From contig NZ_BJYS01000032.1 of the NCBI RefSeq assembly GCF_007991635.1, forward strand, positions 1-64,000: DNA of 64,000 bases, in the 5' to 3' direction. The notes below the pieces were generated by a model. That model had not been told where the DNA came from. It searched no databases and saw only the letters and a program-made list of their open reading frames with translations. The translations under genes were made by a program, and so were the position numbers. The stretch is from Adhaeribacter aerolatus (GTDB taxonomy: Bacteria > Bacteroidota > Bacteroidia > Cytophagales > Hymenobacteraceae). Numbering within the stretch: position 1 is the first letter of the stretch; each line of letters opens with the position of its first letter. Below, piece after piece: positions 1 through 9,608 of the stretch.

Positions 1-119
1 TCTCACAAATCTAAAGGGAGGAAACTTGTTGGCTGCCTGCTAAATAGTTTCCTCCTGAATGACACCTTTAGATTAGACGTTGCCGCTTAACAAAACTTTG
101 CATAACAATCGTTGATAAT
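1..119. repeat. Family B MITE-like repeat, right part (cut by window start)
   Basis: The segment can fold into a long hairpin: a left arm at about 8-27 (contains ggaggaaact) and a right arm at about 45-75 (contains agtttcctcctgaatgacac). Its right end (aactttgcataacaatcgtt, 94-113) resembles, inverted, the terminal repeat taactgctgttacgcaaa found at 28295 and 33606. The same cctcctgaatgacac hairpin core occurs inside the 28295-28463 copy. The left end lies outside the window. Confidence 0.6.
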
Positions 120-210
120 ATTCAAACAATTACGCTTGGCAAAGGAAAAGCCAAGCAACAAAAAGGCAACGAAACTGGCGTTCTGCTGCAAGCTATTGCC
201 CACCTTTATT

Positions 211-1311
211 TTAATATTTCAACTGGTTTTTCCGGAACTCGGCCAGGAGCAACTCTACCACCATGCTGTAGCTTTCGAGGCCTTCGTCCTGGTCGTTGGC
301 TTTCAGGAATAAATCGTGAATACCATCGCTGACAACCTCAATCGGATTCTGAAATTTTTCCCAGTACGCCTGGTTTTTTTTTAAGTCCTGCTGCAAGCCG
401 GGGCTGAACCTTTTTTCCAACTGTTTAAACGCCACTGAATCTACCGTGCGAAGGCGGTTCATGGCGTACTTCATGGCCATCAGGTTACCCGAATACTGAA
501 ACGCCGGATTGGGGTTCAGGCGACAGGCCAGGTACGATACAAAATTAGCTTCGTCTTCCGAAGCTACACCTATCTGGTGGGCCATTTCGTGACAAACCGT
601 GGCGGGTAGTAAAAAATTAGGCGGGTCCATGTTAACGTTGGCTTCGCCGGTAAACGGAAAATAAATACCGCCAATCCCGAAAAACGACATTAATTGGGGC
701 ACATACACTTGCTTTACGGCCGGATAGGTGTACGTTAATTCGGGAAATTGCCTAGACATCACCGCAAAGCCCCGCGTAGCTTCTTCCAGCATTTGCTCGT
801 GGCTGATGGGTAATATTAAAGGCTGCTTTTCCTGCTGCGTTACCTGCTGGCGACTTTGGTTCGTTAGCCCGATCAATTTTACACAAAGGGTGATTAACTC
901 CGGCTTTGCGAGGGTGCGGGGCTGGATGCCGACAATATCGTGGATGGGCCGGCGGTGGTAATTAAGTCCCCACATGAGGGTAAACAAAAAATAAAACACC
1001 GATAAAAAACCCACGGCCGCCAGCCCAACGCGCTTAAAAAATAATTTCAGGCTCACCTGTTTTAACCACATCTGCCGGACCTGCCGGAGCAACCAAAACA
1101 GCATGGCGGCTATAATACCGTAAAAAAGCAATTGCCCGACCGGCACCGGAATAGCCCCGAATACGATGCGGAGCGTTTGGCTTAAGCTTTTGTAAAATCC
1201 GTGGGTATAAACCTGTTCTACCCAGTGGGTCCGCGCCGAAAGAAACTGAACTATAATTATTTGTAGCGGTAAACTTATTAAAAGTAAGCGGTGCCGGTAT
1301 TTTTTTATCAC
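211..1311 (-). CDS. DUF3810 family membrane protein, putative zinc metalloprotease
   Basis: This 366-residue protein has hydrophobic segments near residues 8-26, 50-75 and 97-115, followed by a soluble domain. The soluble domain holds HEMAH at 241-245 and a downstream acidic ASEDEANF stretch at 250-257, the layout of a gluzincin-type HExxH site. This matches the DUF3810 family common in Bacteroidota, whose substrate is unknown to me. Its length suits the family and no truncation is visible. It is transcribed away from the oxidoreductase gene at 1514 and has no operon partner in the window. The membrane topology and peptidase activity are inferred from motifs only. Confidence 0.8.
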   Translation of the reverse strand: MIKKYRHRLLLISLPLQIIIVQFLSARTHWVEQVYTHGFYKSLSQTLRIVFGAIPVPVGQLLFYGIIAAMLFWLLRQVRQMWLKQVSLKLFFKRVGLAAVGFLSVFYFLFTLMWGLNYHRRPIHDIVGIQPRTLAKPELITLCVKLIGLTNQSRQQVTQQEKQPLILPISHEQMLEEATRGFAVMSRQFPELTYTYPAVKQVYVPQLMSFFGIGGIYFPFTGEANVNMDPPNFLLPATVCHEMAHQIGVASEDEANFVSYLACRLNPNPAFQYSGNLMAMKYAMNRLRTVDSVAFKQLEKRFSPGLQQDLKKNQAYWEKFQNPIEVVSDGIHDLFLKANDQDEGLESYSMVVELLLAEFRKNQLKY

Positions 1312-1513
1312 TTTATAAATTGTTTAATCTTAATATTTGTAAGGCCGGAGGCACTTAGAATAACGCTGGCTAAGCCTTTGTTTGTATTCTGGCTGTCCCG
1401 GTTATGCCCAATCTGCTCCAGCTTTTCCTGGTTACGGCAGGCTTACTTATTCAAAAGGTTTAAGTATCTTCCGGTGGTAATATTAAAGAAATTCCGCCTT
1501 AAAATTTCCGGAT

Positions 1514-2599
1514 ATGAAGTACGGCTTGCTAACCTTTATGCTGATAATGCTTATGTTCCAGACTTTTGCCCAATCACCGGTAAAAATTGCCGTAGCCGGT
1601 TTAAGTCACGGCCACGTCGATTGGATTTTTAACCGGCCGGGTAAACAGGATATTTTACTGGTGGGCATTTACGAGCCTGATAAAGAACTGGCGAACCAGT
1701 ACGCGCAAAGATACAAGCTCGACCCCAAGCTCTTTTTTACGGATTTAAATAAAATGCTGGACCAGGTAAAGCCCGAGGCTGTTTCGGCTTTTGGTGCCAT
1801 CAGCGAGCATATAACCGTGGTGCGGGCTTGTGCGCCGCGCAAAATTCATGTAATGGTGGAAAAACCCCTGGCTACCACTTTGGCCGATGCCCGGAAAATG
1901 CAGACCTTGGCCAAAAAAAATAATATTCAGGTACTCACTAATTTTGAAACCTCGTGGTACGCCAGCAACCAGCATGTAAACGATTTACTGAACCAGGGCA
2001 AACTGGGCGAAATCCGGAAAGTAATGGTAAACGACGGCCACCAGGGCCCGAAAGAAATTGGCGTAAGCCAGGCATTTCTGGAAATACTAACCGACCCGGT
2101 AAAAAACGGAGCCGGCGCTTTAACTGATTTCGGCTGCTACGGTGCTAACCTGATGACCTGGCTTTTAAAAGGCCAACGGCCGGTTTCGGTAACCGCCGTG
2201 GTGCACCAGAATAAACCGGAAATTTATAAAAAGGTAGATGACGAAGCCACCATCATTCTGCAATACCCCAAGGCCCAGTGCATCATTCAGGGTTCCTGGA
2301 ACTGGACCTTTGCCCGCAAAGACCTGGAGGTTTACGGCGATAAAGGCTACGCCATTGCCGTAAATGCCACTACTGTCCGGCAACGGCTGGATGAAAAATC
2401 GTCCGAAACCACCTTAAAACTGGAACCGCGACCCGAGCCTTATACCGATCCTTTTTCTTTACTGGCAACCGTGGTAAGCGGTAAACTTACGTTGGATAAA
2501 AATGATTTATACGGTTTACCCATTAATATTACCGTTGTAGAAATACTGGAAGCCGCCAAGGAATCGGCCCGGTTAAACAAAACTATTTTCCTGAAATAG
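1514..2599 (+). CDS. Secreted Gfo/Idh/MocA family oxidoreductase
   Basis: The protein has 361 residues. Residues 1-20 form a signal peptide ending in QTFAQS. The mature part starts with a modified Rossmann segment (VKIAVAGLSHGH) and carries the family motif VEKPLATTLADA, where EKP contains the usual catalytic-region lysine. Members of this NAD(P)-dependent family oxidise or reduce sugars and cyclitols; export to the periplasm is common in Bacteroidota. The exact substrate cannot be read from sequence. It stands alone, convergent with the MFS gene ending at 2607, only 7 bases away. Two further family members occur at 7601 and 36241. Confidence 0.85.
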   Translation: MKYGLLTFMLIMLMFQTFAQSPVKIAVAGLSHGHVDWIFNRPGKQDILLVGIYEPDKELANQYAQRYKLDPKLFFTDLNKMLDQVKPEAVSAFGAISEHITVVRACAPRKIHVMVEKPLATTLADARKMQTLAKKNNIQVLTNFETSWYASNQHVNDLLNQGKLGEIRKVMVNDGHQGPKEIGVSQAFLEILTDPVKNGAGALTDFGCYGANLMTWLLKGQRPVSVTAVVHQNKPEIYKKVDDEATIILQYPKAQCIIQGSWNWTFARKDLEVYGDKGYAIAVNATTVRQRLDEKSSETTLKLEPRPEPYTDPFSLLATVVSGKLTLDKNDLYGLPINITVVEILEAAKESARLNKTIFLK

Positions 2600-2606
2600 A
2601 GGTAGC

Positions 2607-3833
2607 CTAAGCTTTTCTGCTTTTCTCTACATCCGGTAAAAAACCGGTGAGTAAACCAATCAGCGGCAAAAAGGCACAAAGCTGGAATACGTAGCCGATG
2701 CTGGTGCGGTCGGCTACTTCGCCGAGCACCGCCGATCCAATACCGGCTACACCAAAAGCAAACCCAAAAAATAATCCGGCAATCAGGCCAATTTTACCCG
2801 GCACCAGCTCCTGGGCATACACCAATATAGCCGAAAACGCCGACGACAGAATCACCCCGATAAGCACGATGAGCACGCCGGTCCAGAATAAATTGGCGTG
2901 GGGCAGCAGTAACGTAAACGGTGCTACACCCAGAATAGAGCCCCAGATAACGTATTTACGGCCAAAGCGATCCCCTACCGGTCCACCAATAAAAGTACCC
3001 GCCGCTACCGAAAACAAAAACACGAACAAATACATTTGTGAGCTTTGCACCGATACCCCGAATTTATCGATGAGGTAAAAGGTGAAATAACTCGTCATGC
3101 TCGATAGGTAAATATGCTTCGAGAAAATAAGCGTTAATAATATTACCAGCGACAAAATAATTTTTGATCTGGATAAACCGGTTGGTACTTCCGGGTGCAC
3201 AGTTACGGCTTTCTGCCGGATTTGAGCCGTGTGGTTTTGCTGCCACCGGCCAACCCGCCACAGTACCAAAATAGCCAGCAACGCCACTCCCGAAAACCAG
3301 CCGATAGAAACCTGCCCGAAAGGCACAATTACCAAAGCCGCCAGAATAGGCCCCAGCGAACTGCCTGCATTGCCGCCCAACTGGAACAACGACTGCGCCA
3401 TGCCCCGTCGTCCGCCGGAAGCCAGGTGCGCCATGCGCGAAGCCTCCGGGTGAAAAACCGCCGAACCCATGCCCACCAGGGCCACCGAAAACAGCAAAAA
3501 CGAAAAACTCGCCGCCTGCGATAACAGCAATAAACCCAGTAAGGTAAAGCCCATCCCTATCGCCAGTGCATAAGGCTGCGGCTTTTTATCGGTATAAAAC
3601 CCAACAAAGGGCTGCAGAATAGAGGCCGACAACTGGAAGGTTAAAGTAATTAAACCAATCTGCGCAAAATCCAGCCGAAATGAATCTTTCACCAGCGGGT
3701 AAATAGACGGGATCAGCGATTGCATGGTATCGTTGAGCAGGTGCGAGAAGCTAAGGGCAAACAGCACCGGGAAAACGGCCTGCTGGGCTACGCGTTGAGA
3801 TACTGTGTTCTCGCCCGATAAGGTATTATTCAT
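2607..3833 (-). CDS. MFS transporter, Fsr (fosmidomycin resistance)-like
   Basis: This is a 408-residue integral membrane protein with about 12 hydrophobic helices. The opening HLLNDTMQSLIPSIYPLVK and the helix-2/3 loop FVGFYTDKKPQPYALAIGMG resemble the fosmidomycin-resistance (Fsr) branch of the major facilitator superfamily; a second-half loop DRFGRKYVIWG is the duplicated MFS signature. Such proteins act as proton-driven efflux pumps, but the substrate here is unknown. The start ATG at 3833 is preceded by a separate intergenic region shared with the divergent deacetylase gene at 4048. No operon partner is evident. Confidence 0.8.
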   Translation of the reverse strand: MNNTLSGENTVSQRVAQQAVFPVLFALSFSHLLNDTMQSLIPSIYPLVKDSFRLDFAQIGLITLTFQLSASILQPFVGFYTDKKPQPYALAIGMGFTLLGLLLLSQAASFSFLLFSVALVGMGSAVFHPEASRMAHLASGGRRGMAQSLFQLGGNAGSSLGPILAALVIVPFGQVSIGWFSGVALLAILVLWRVGRWQQNHTAQIRQKAVTVHPEVPTGLSRSKIILSLVILLTLIFSKHIYLSSMTSYFTFYLIDKFGVSVQSSQMYLFVFLFSVAAGTFIGGPVGDRFGRKYVIWGSILGVAPFTLLLPHANLFWTGVLIVLIGVILSSAFSAILVYAQELVPGKIGLIAGLFFGFAFGVAGIGSAVLGEVADRTSIGYVFQLCAFLPLIGLLTGFLPDVEKSRKA

Positions 3834-4047
3834 GGGGTATTACCTATTGTATTTACTGCGGGGCTACTGGTTTAAGTTTCAGCATAAACGCAAACCCGCC
3901 CGCAAAGTTAAAGCCATTCCGGCAGGCTTCCTAACCAAAAAAGCCCGCAGAAAGTTTAGCAGAAATTTGTTTGGCCGGAGATAGCTTAATAATTGGGAAG
4001 AATTATTAAATTTCTGACTTGACCAACTTCCATCACCTTTATCCACC

Positions 4048-5370
4048 ATGCTTAAAAATTTAATTTATTTCTCCCTTGTGCTGGCGCTGTTTAGCGCCTG
4101 TAATGCGCCGGAAAAATCGTCTAATGCCACCGAAATTACCAAATGGCAGTACAACAAGAAAGCCGCCGTTTCGCTGACTTACGACGACGGCTCTACGAAC
4201 CAGTTTGCCAAAGCCCTGCCCATTATGAACCAGTTGGGTTTACCGGCCACCTTTTTCATTATTACCGGGCAAATACCGGGTTCGCAGTACCAGGGGAAAT
4301 TTCTTGGCCGGCCGGTAAAAGAAATTATTCAGGAAACAGCTACGGTACCTACTAATAAAGATAACTTTTTCGAGCGGGCTTCGGCCGTAGGTTTTCTGGG
4401 TTATCAGGGCACCATCGATTATCATACCCAGGCGGGCGCTTTGATAGATGCGGGCAAAGAAGCAGAGGCTTATAAGGTAATAGATGAAGTCTATAAAAAA
4501 GTAAGAGACGGTGCGTTTAAACCCGGTTACCAGAGCAACAACGAAGTAGCCGAAGCCCGGGGTGTAACCTGGGATAAAATAAGAGCTTACGCCAAACAAG
4601 GCCACGAATTTGCCAGCCATACCGTTACGCATCCCCGCTTAGCGGCTTTAGATGAAGCCAACCTGGTGTACGAGTTGGAGAAGAGTAAAGAAGATATTCA
4701 GAAGCAATTAGGTCCGGCCTACACTTTTTCGGCCGAAGGCCCCTACGGTACCGAGAACGAGCGGGTAATGGAATATGCCTATAAGATATACCCGGCTCTG
4801 CGCAACCGGATGCCCGAACCGTACCTGACAGAAATAAACCGGGGCAGCAAAGTGCAGCCCGGCACCTCCGATAAAGAATACGTGCAATGGCAGCGGGGCG
4901 CCACCACCAAAACCCCTTTGCCCCTCATGAAATCCTGGGTAGATACCGTAGCCGCCCACGATAAAGATTGGCTGGTACTGGTATTTCACGGAGTGGATGG
5001 TATTGGCTGGGAAGCCTTGTCATCGGAGTTGCTGAAAGAATATTTCGAATACATTAAAGCGCAGGAAGATAAACTTTGGGTGGCCACTTTTGGCGATGTT
5101 ACTAAATACATGCGGGAGCGCATGAACGCCAAAGTACAGGTAGCGGAAAAAGAAGACAAAGTAACGGTTAATCTTACCCACGACCTGGATAAAACGATGT
5201 ATAACCTGCCACTTACCTTAAAGTCGTACGTTTCCCCGGACTGGAAAACGGTACAGGTAAAACAAGGCGAGAAGACGCAGCGCGTGCAACCGCAGCAGGA
5301 TGCGAAAGGTACTTATGTGCTCTACCAGGCCCAGCCCAATGCCCAACCGATAGAATTATCGGGTATTTAA
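4048..5370 (+). CDS. Polysaccharide deacetylase (NodB-type) lipoprotein
   Basis: This 440-residue protein starts with a lipoprotein signal (VLALFSAC, lipid-acceptor Cys18). The NodB motif-1 segment VSLTYDDGS places the catalytic/metal Asp pair at 46-47, and the motif-2 metal site SHTVTH gives H191 and H195. These are hallmarks of carbohydrate esterase family 4-like deacetylases acting on acetylated sugars or peptidoglycan. The last 90 residues form a separate beta-rich extension after the barrel. A long insert between the two motifs makes it longer than a minimal NodB domain. It is monocistronic; a repeat-rich gap follows it. Confidence 0.85.
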   Translation: MLKNLIYFSLVLALFSACNAPEKSSNATEITKWQYNKKAAVSLTYDDGSTNQFAKALPIMNQLGLPATFFIITGQIPGSQYQGKFLGRPVKEIIQETATVPTNKDNFFERASAVGFLGYQGTIDYHTQAGALIDAGKEAEAYKVIDEVYKKVRDGAFKPGYQSNNEVAEARGVTWDKIRAYAKQGHEFASHTVTHPRLAALDEANLVYELEKSKEDIQKQLGPAYTFSAEGPYGTENERVMEYAYKIYPALRNRMPEPYLTEINRGSKVQPGTSDKEYVQWQRGATTKTPLPLMKSWVDTVAAHDKDWLVLVFHGVDGIGWEALSSELLKEYFEYIKAQEDKLWVATFGDVTKYMRERMNAKVQVAEKEDKVTVNLTHDLDKTMYNLPLTLKSYVSPDWKTVQVKQGEKTQRVQPQQDAKGTYVLYQAQPNAQPIELSGI

Positions 5371-5387
5371 AGGCAACCTATAGAGAT

Positions 5388-5575
5388 TATTGTTATGGAA
5401 TTTATGGCGCGAGGCTCCGCCTCGTGTCTTTTTATTTTCCGGCCTCTGGCCCGTGTAAACGTACCAGCTGAGAAAAACTAAAATACTACTATATCGGCCA
5501 GAGGCCGGAAGAAATCACGAGCGGGACGCTCGCGATAGTTGAGTCTTACTAATTTTAATTCCACAGCTTCTAAAT
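5388..5575. repeat. Palindrome-rich intergenic element (family D)
   Basis: The outer ends are inverted (gttatggaattt near 5392, ttaattccacag near 5560). Inside are two nested pairs: cgaggctccgcctcg (5410-5424) as a hairpin and ccggcctctggcc (about 5439-5451) matched by ggccagaggccgg (about 5496-5508). A further gcgggacgctcgc palindrome follows at about 5521-5533. It has no coding potential. It looks like a non-autonomous element; no second copy is seen in this window. Confidence 0.5.
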
Positions 5576-5618
5576 CAACATTAGACATATGCGGAATATC
5601 GGCAGCTACTGGCAACTG

Positions 5619-5810
5619 ACATCAGTTTGGGCGATGAGGGCCTTTTGGAAGATGCTCTTCTGGGTTTCCGGTGCGCAGCATTGCGAGACACGAGCAAAGG
5701 AAAGATGAGCAGCCCGAATGACCAAACGGAGCCCGCCGGCCGGGAGGCTACTTAGACCTCTCAATACAGTTAGCACCTGAATATTGAAGGATGAAATCTT
5801 TCAAAAGGCG
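5619..5810 (+). ncRNA. Candidate structured RNA or repeat, copy 1
   Basis: This block is strongly alike to 35989-36160, including the blocks gatgagcagcccgaatgacc, ttccggtgcgcagcatt and atcagtttgggc. The first copy carries an extra 11 or so bases near 5645-5656. A hairpin closes the element (5786-5802, gaaggat / atctttc) and uses a G-U pair where copy 2 has A-U. Two alternative long-range pairings are possible: tttgggc (5626-5632) with gcccgaa (5712-5718), or gtttgg (5625-5630) with ccaaac (5722-5727). No ORF runs through it. The strand is a guess from the pairings; it may equally be a mobile repeat. Confidence 0.4.
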
Positions 5811-6050
5811 GCCCCATTATATTCCATGTTTAAATAGATATTCTAACAAGTATTATGTTTCAGAACCTTATTCTGTGTAATCGAAGCTATTAAACTCCGA
5901 AAAGGTTTTGTTTTAACCTTTCATTAATTATATTTAGCATACTCCTGATAAAGTGTTGTGTCTGATGTCTTTTCTGCTGAAGCAGCATTGGTATAATTAT
6001 TAAAATTACTACGGCAGAATAAAGAATCACGGAAGGAATATTTTAAAGCA

Positions 6051-7331
6051 GTGCCAGAAAAGCCTTATTACCCCAAATCTGATAAGCCAACTATATCCAC
6101 CAAACGCATGAAAAATCAACCTGCTTCTGTCTCCTGGTTTGCTTCCGTAAAGCAATTGGTCAATCCCGAAAGTGCTGCGGAAATCGCGCCAGCCACAACC
6201 TCAACCAAACCCTTACAACCGGCCGGATCAGCTAAAAAATCAACCCGGCTCCTTTCCATCGACGCGCTCCGGGGCTTCGATATGCTGCTGATTGCCGGTG
6301 GTGGTACTTTCCTGGTGCTGATGAAAGATTTAACCGGCTTGGCCTGGGTGGATTGGATAGCGGACCAACTAACGCACCCGGCCTGGCACGGCTTTACTTT
6401 TTACGACTTTATATTTCCGCTATTCTTATTCCTGGCCGGGGTATCGCTGCCTTTCTCTTTAAACCGGGGCCTGGAAATGGGCCTGAGCAAATCCGATTTG
6501 TACCGCAAGGCTTTCTGGCGCATGGTTATTCTGATTGCACTGGGTATATTGGATAAAAACGCACCCTTCCCCTTTTTCGAACCTTCGCAAATTCGGTTAG
6601 GCAGTGTGTTGGGCCGGATTGGGTTAGCCGGTTTTGTTACCACGCTGCTCTATTTAAACTTCTCGGGCCGCAAACGGTTATCGTTGGTCGGAATTATTTT
6701 GGTTTTGTATTATGCGGCGCTCTTTTTAATTCCGGTACCGGGCTACGGTGCGGGTAATTTAACCATGGAAGGCAACCTGGTTGGCTGGATCGACCGGACG
6801 TTTCTGCCGGGCCGGCTGCTGCAAAAAATATACGACGAATTAGGTTTGCTCACCCAATTCCCTGCTATCTGCCTGACAATACTCGGTGCCATGGCCGGCG
6901 ATATTTTACGCACCAACTGGAAAGATAACCGGAAAATACAGACCTTGCTGCTGGCCGGGGTAACTGGTATCGCTTTGGGGCTTCTGTGGGACCTGCACTT
7001 TCCCATTAACAAACACCTTTGGTCCAGCTCATTTATTTGCCTCACGGCCGGCATGGCTTTTATCTTCCTGGCTGGTTTCTATTTTGTTATCGATGTGCTG
7101 CAATTCCGGAAATGGGCTTTCTTTTTTATGGTAATCGGCATGAACTCTATTACCGTTTACCTGGCCTACCGGTTTATTAACTTTTCGCACACCTCTAAAC
7201 TGCTTTTTGGTGGCTTGTACGCGCCCGCCCCGGAACCCTGGCAGGAAGTTTTTCAGGCTTTTGGCGCCATGATGCTGGTGTGGCTGTTCCTCTACTTTTT
7301 ATACCGCCAAAAAATATTCCTGAAAGTTTAA
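6051..7331 (+). CDS. DUF5009 / heparan-alpha-glucosaminide N-acetyltransferase-like membrane protein
   Basis: After a hydrophilic N-terminus, this protein has the family signature RLLSIDALRGFDMLLIAGGG, followed by about ten membrane helices. The domain resembles the catalytic membrane domain of HGSNAT-type acetyltransferases, which pass acetyl groups across a membrane to glucosamine-containing sugars. The longest frame starts with GTG at 6051 (426 residues); an ATG at 6108 (407 residues) is an equally good start because the first 60 residues are low-conservation linker. The neighbouring secreted oxidoreductase at 7601 is on the same strand but 270 bases away. A sugar-acylation role is inferred. 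Confidence 0.75.
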   Translation: MPEKPYYPKSDKPTISTKRMKNQPASVSWFASVKQLVNPESAAEIAPATTSTKPLQPAGSAKKSTRLLSIDALRGFDMLLIAGGGTFLVLMKDLTGLAWVDWIADQLTHPAWHGFTFYDFIFPLFLFLAGVSLPFSLNRGLEMGLSKSDLYRKAFWRMVILIALGILDKNAPFPFFEPSQIRLGSVLGRIGLAGFVTTLLYLNFSGRKRLSLVGIILVLYYAALFLIPVPGYGAGNLTMEGNLVGWIDRTFLPGRLLQKIYDELGLLTQFPAICLTILGAMAGDILRTNWKDNRKIQTLLLAGVTGIALGLLWDLHFPINKHLWSSSFICLTAGMAFIFLAGFYFVIDVLQFRKWAFFFMVIGMNSITVYLAYRFINFSHTSKLLFGGLYAPAPEPWQEVFQAFGAMMLVWLFLYFLYRQKIFLKV

Positions 7332-7339
7332 AGTGGATG

Positions 7340-7395
7340 TTGGTAGCAGGTAGTTGGTAGCAAGTATCAGGTATCAGGTAGCAAGAATCAGGAGA
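7340..7395. repeat. Short imperfect tandem repeat (ggtagcaggtag-like units)
   Basis: Units of the type ggtagcaggta, ggtagcaagtatcag and ggtatcaggtagcaag follow one another directly after the stop of the acyltransferase-like gene. A second low-complexity stretch (aacaatttaacaatccaaca and neighbours) lies at about 7538-7575 just upstream of the next gene. No function is evident. Confidence 0.45.
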
Positions 7396-7600
7396 TGGGT
7401 ATTTCGCCATGGTGTTATCACCGCCAATTCTAACACTTCTGCCCGACTATTAACCGGTTTAAACACAAGGCCAGAGCTACTGACTAGCGAATATTAATGT
7501 TTAATACAGCTTACTATTTAGAATATTAATATTGGATTAACAATTCAACAATTTAACAATCCAACAATCTATTAATCAACTAAATCATAATATTTCCATA

Positions 7601-8950
7601 ATGGGTGAAGAGTTAATACAACGCCGGGCATTTATCCGGAAAACATTAACCGGGGCGGCCGTAGCCGGTTTGGGTGGCATTTTGCCAGGTTTTAGCGCGC
7701 AGAGTTATGGCAATATTTTAGGGGCGAACGATCGGATTCGGGTAACTTGTATGGGCGTGAATTCGCGGGGTTTTGCTGTAGCCGATAACTTTGCGGGTCT
7801 GCCGAACTGCGAGGTGTTGTACGTATCGGATGTGGATCGCCGGGCGGCCGAGAAATGCATCGCCAGCGTCGGAAAAATTCAAAAAAAACAACCCAAAGCC
7901 CGGCCCGATTTCCGGAAAGCTTTGGAAGATAAAAATGTAGATGCCCTGGTAGTTACCGCCCCCGACCATTGGCACGTGCCGGCAGCGCTCCTGGCCTGCC
8001 AGGCCGGCAAACATGTTTACCTCGAAAAGCCGGCCAGCCATAATCCCCGCGAAGGAGAACTGGTGGTAGAAGCAGCCAAAAAATATAATCGGGTAATACA
8101 ACTAGGCAACCAACGGCGCTCCTGGCCCAACGTAGCGGCAGCCATTAAGGAACTGCACGGTGGCGCAATCGGCCGACCTTATTTTGTGAAGACCTGGTAC
8201 GCCAATAACCGGCCTTCCATTGGCATTGGCAAAGAAACAGCCGTGCCCGAGTGGCTCGATTATGAATTGTGGCAAGGCCCGGCGCCGCGGCGGGCATTCC
8301 GCGACAACGTAGTACATTACAACTGGCACTGGTTCTGGCACTGGGGTACCGCCGAATCGGGTAACACCGGTATGCACCAGATAGACCTGGCTCGCTGGGG
8401 CTTAGGTGTGGATTATCCCACGCGGGTGACTTCGGCCGGCGGTCGTTACCGCTACCAGGACGACCAGGAAACGCCTGACACGCAGGTCATCACCCTCGAA
8501 TTTAAAAACAATACCAGTATTTTATATGAGGGGCGCAGTTGTAACGGCAAGTCGGTAGATGGAAGCGGCACCGCTTTAATATTTTATGGTGATAACGGCT
8601 CTATGTTAATCGATGGCAATGCTTATACCATTTATGACCCGAAGAACAAAGTAGTAAAAGAGGTAAAAAATCAGGTAAAAATGGAGTCGCTTAACACGAC
8701 CAGCCCGGCCCAGCAATTAGATGCCCCGCATATGCAAAACTTCCTGGATGGTATTCGCACCGGCACTAAGCTGATTTCAGATATTTTAGGAGGGCACCAG
8801 AGTACCTTGCTGTGCCAGTTAGGTAATATTGCCTTGCGCACCGGTTATACCCTGAATATCAATCCGGAGAACGGCCATATTCTAAACAACCCCGAAGCCA
8901 TGAAATTCTGGGCCCGCGAATACCAGCCCGGCTGGGAACCCAAAGTGTAA
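7601..8950 (+). CDS. Secreted (Tat-type signal) Gfo/Idh/MocA oxidoreductase
   Basis: The 449-residue protein begins with a twin-arginine-like leader (RRAFIRKTLTGAAVAGLGG) ending near residue 35. A Rossmann half follows (IRVTCMGVNSRG), then APDHWHVPAALLA and the family motif YLEKPASHNPREG. The C-terminal half contains the WHWFWHWGT stretch seen in many Bacteroidota periplasmic members. It should act on a sugar in the periplasm with a prebound NAD(P), but no substrate can be named. It resembles the gene at 36241 more than the one at 1514, since both carry Tat leaders and this length. No operon is evident. Confidence 0.85.
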   Translation: MGEELIQRRAFIRKTLTGAAVAGLGGILPGFSAQSYGNILGANDRIRVTCMGVNSRGFAVADNFAGLPNCEVLYVSDVDRRAAEKCIASVGKIQKKQPKARPDFRKALEDKNVDALVVTAPDHWHVPAALLACQAGKHVYLEKPASHNPREGELVVEAAKKYNRVIQLGNQRRSWPNVAAAIKELHGGAIGRPYFVKTWYANNRPSIGIGKETAVPEWLDYELWQGPAPRRAFRDNVVHYNWHWFWHWGTAESGNTGMHQIDLARWGLGVDYPTRVTSAGGRYRYQDDQETPDTQVITLEFKNNTSILYEGRSCNGKSVDGSGTALIFYGDNGSMLIDGNAYTIYDPKNKVVKEVKNQVKMESLNTTSPAQQLDAPHMQNFLDGIRTGTKLISDILGGHQSTLLCQLGNIALRTGYTLNINPENGHILNNPEAMKFWAREYQPGWEPKV

Positions 8951-9149
8951 GTTTTATCAGCATGACATAATTCCTGGTGCTGAACCCGTGAGGTTGTTGG
9001 TTTATATTCAAGACGCTCTTAATTAATCCTATCGGGTTATTGCCCTTACTAAATCAAGTACGGCAGATATTTATTTTATAAGAACAGAAAGGCTCGGCCC
9101 TCTACCGGGAATCCGGTGGGTGTTTTCTTCTTGGTAAAGAGGTTATACT

Positions 9150-9157
9150 TATCTTTG
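9150..9157 (+). promoter_or_regulatory. Candidate Bacteroidota -7 box (TAtcTTTG)
   Basis: tatctttg matches the TAnnTTTG consensus of the Bacteroidota primary sigma factor. It lies 46 bases upstream of the start at 9204. A TTGG at 9131-9134 is a possible but closely spaced -33 partner. Confidence 0.4.
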
Positions 9158-9203
9158 TAACCGGTACGTTCACTATTAAAAAGCTTTATAAGCTTCAGCT
9201 GGT

Positions 9204-9608
9204 ATGGATAAAAGAAGACGAAGATATTTAATGGGTATGGCAGTGGCCTTGCTGCTGGTTTGGATAATTGCCGATGCCACCAATGAGCCGGGCGTAAATG
9301 ATTTGCCGGGCAATTTTGAAGAGGTTGCCTTGTACCGGAACGAGAACAATACTGGTCCTATCATTCGGGTTTATGCCGTTACCCTCACCGATACCCTTTG
9401 GACTGAAATGAAGGACTACGGCAATTTTATGCCTCATACCAAATACGGGAACACGAAAGTTTACTTTTTTCGTAAAGGCAGCCCTGTGCCGGATAAATTA
9501 ATACCGGGAGCGGAGAATTTTAGCCCGGAACTAAAACAATATGTCCTGGCTACCTACGAGAAGGATGCAATGGGCACCGTTTCCTTCCGAAAGTACCCGT
9601 TCTTGTAA
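9204..9608 (+). CDS. Hypothetical membrane-anchored protein
   Basis: I do not recognise this 134-residue protein. It has a short basic start (MDKRRRRY), one hydrophobic segment at about residues 9-25 (MGMAVALLLVWIIADA), and then a soluble domain of about 105 residues that is probably extracytoplasmic. The soluble part is mixed alpha/beta in appearance, with no cysteines and no obvious metal-binding motif. A TAnnTTTG box sits 46 bases upstream, which supports it being expressed. It has no close neighbour on either side. Confidence 0.65.
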   Translation: MDKRRRRYLMGMAVALLLVWIIADATNEPGVNDLPGNFEEVALYRNENNTGPIIRVYAVTLTDTLWTEMKDYGNFMPHTKYGNTKVYFFRKGSPVPDKLIPGAENFSPELKQYVLATYEKDAMGTVSFRKYPFL

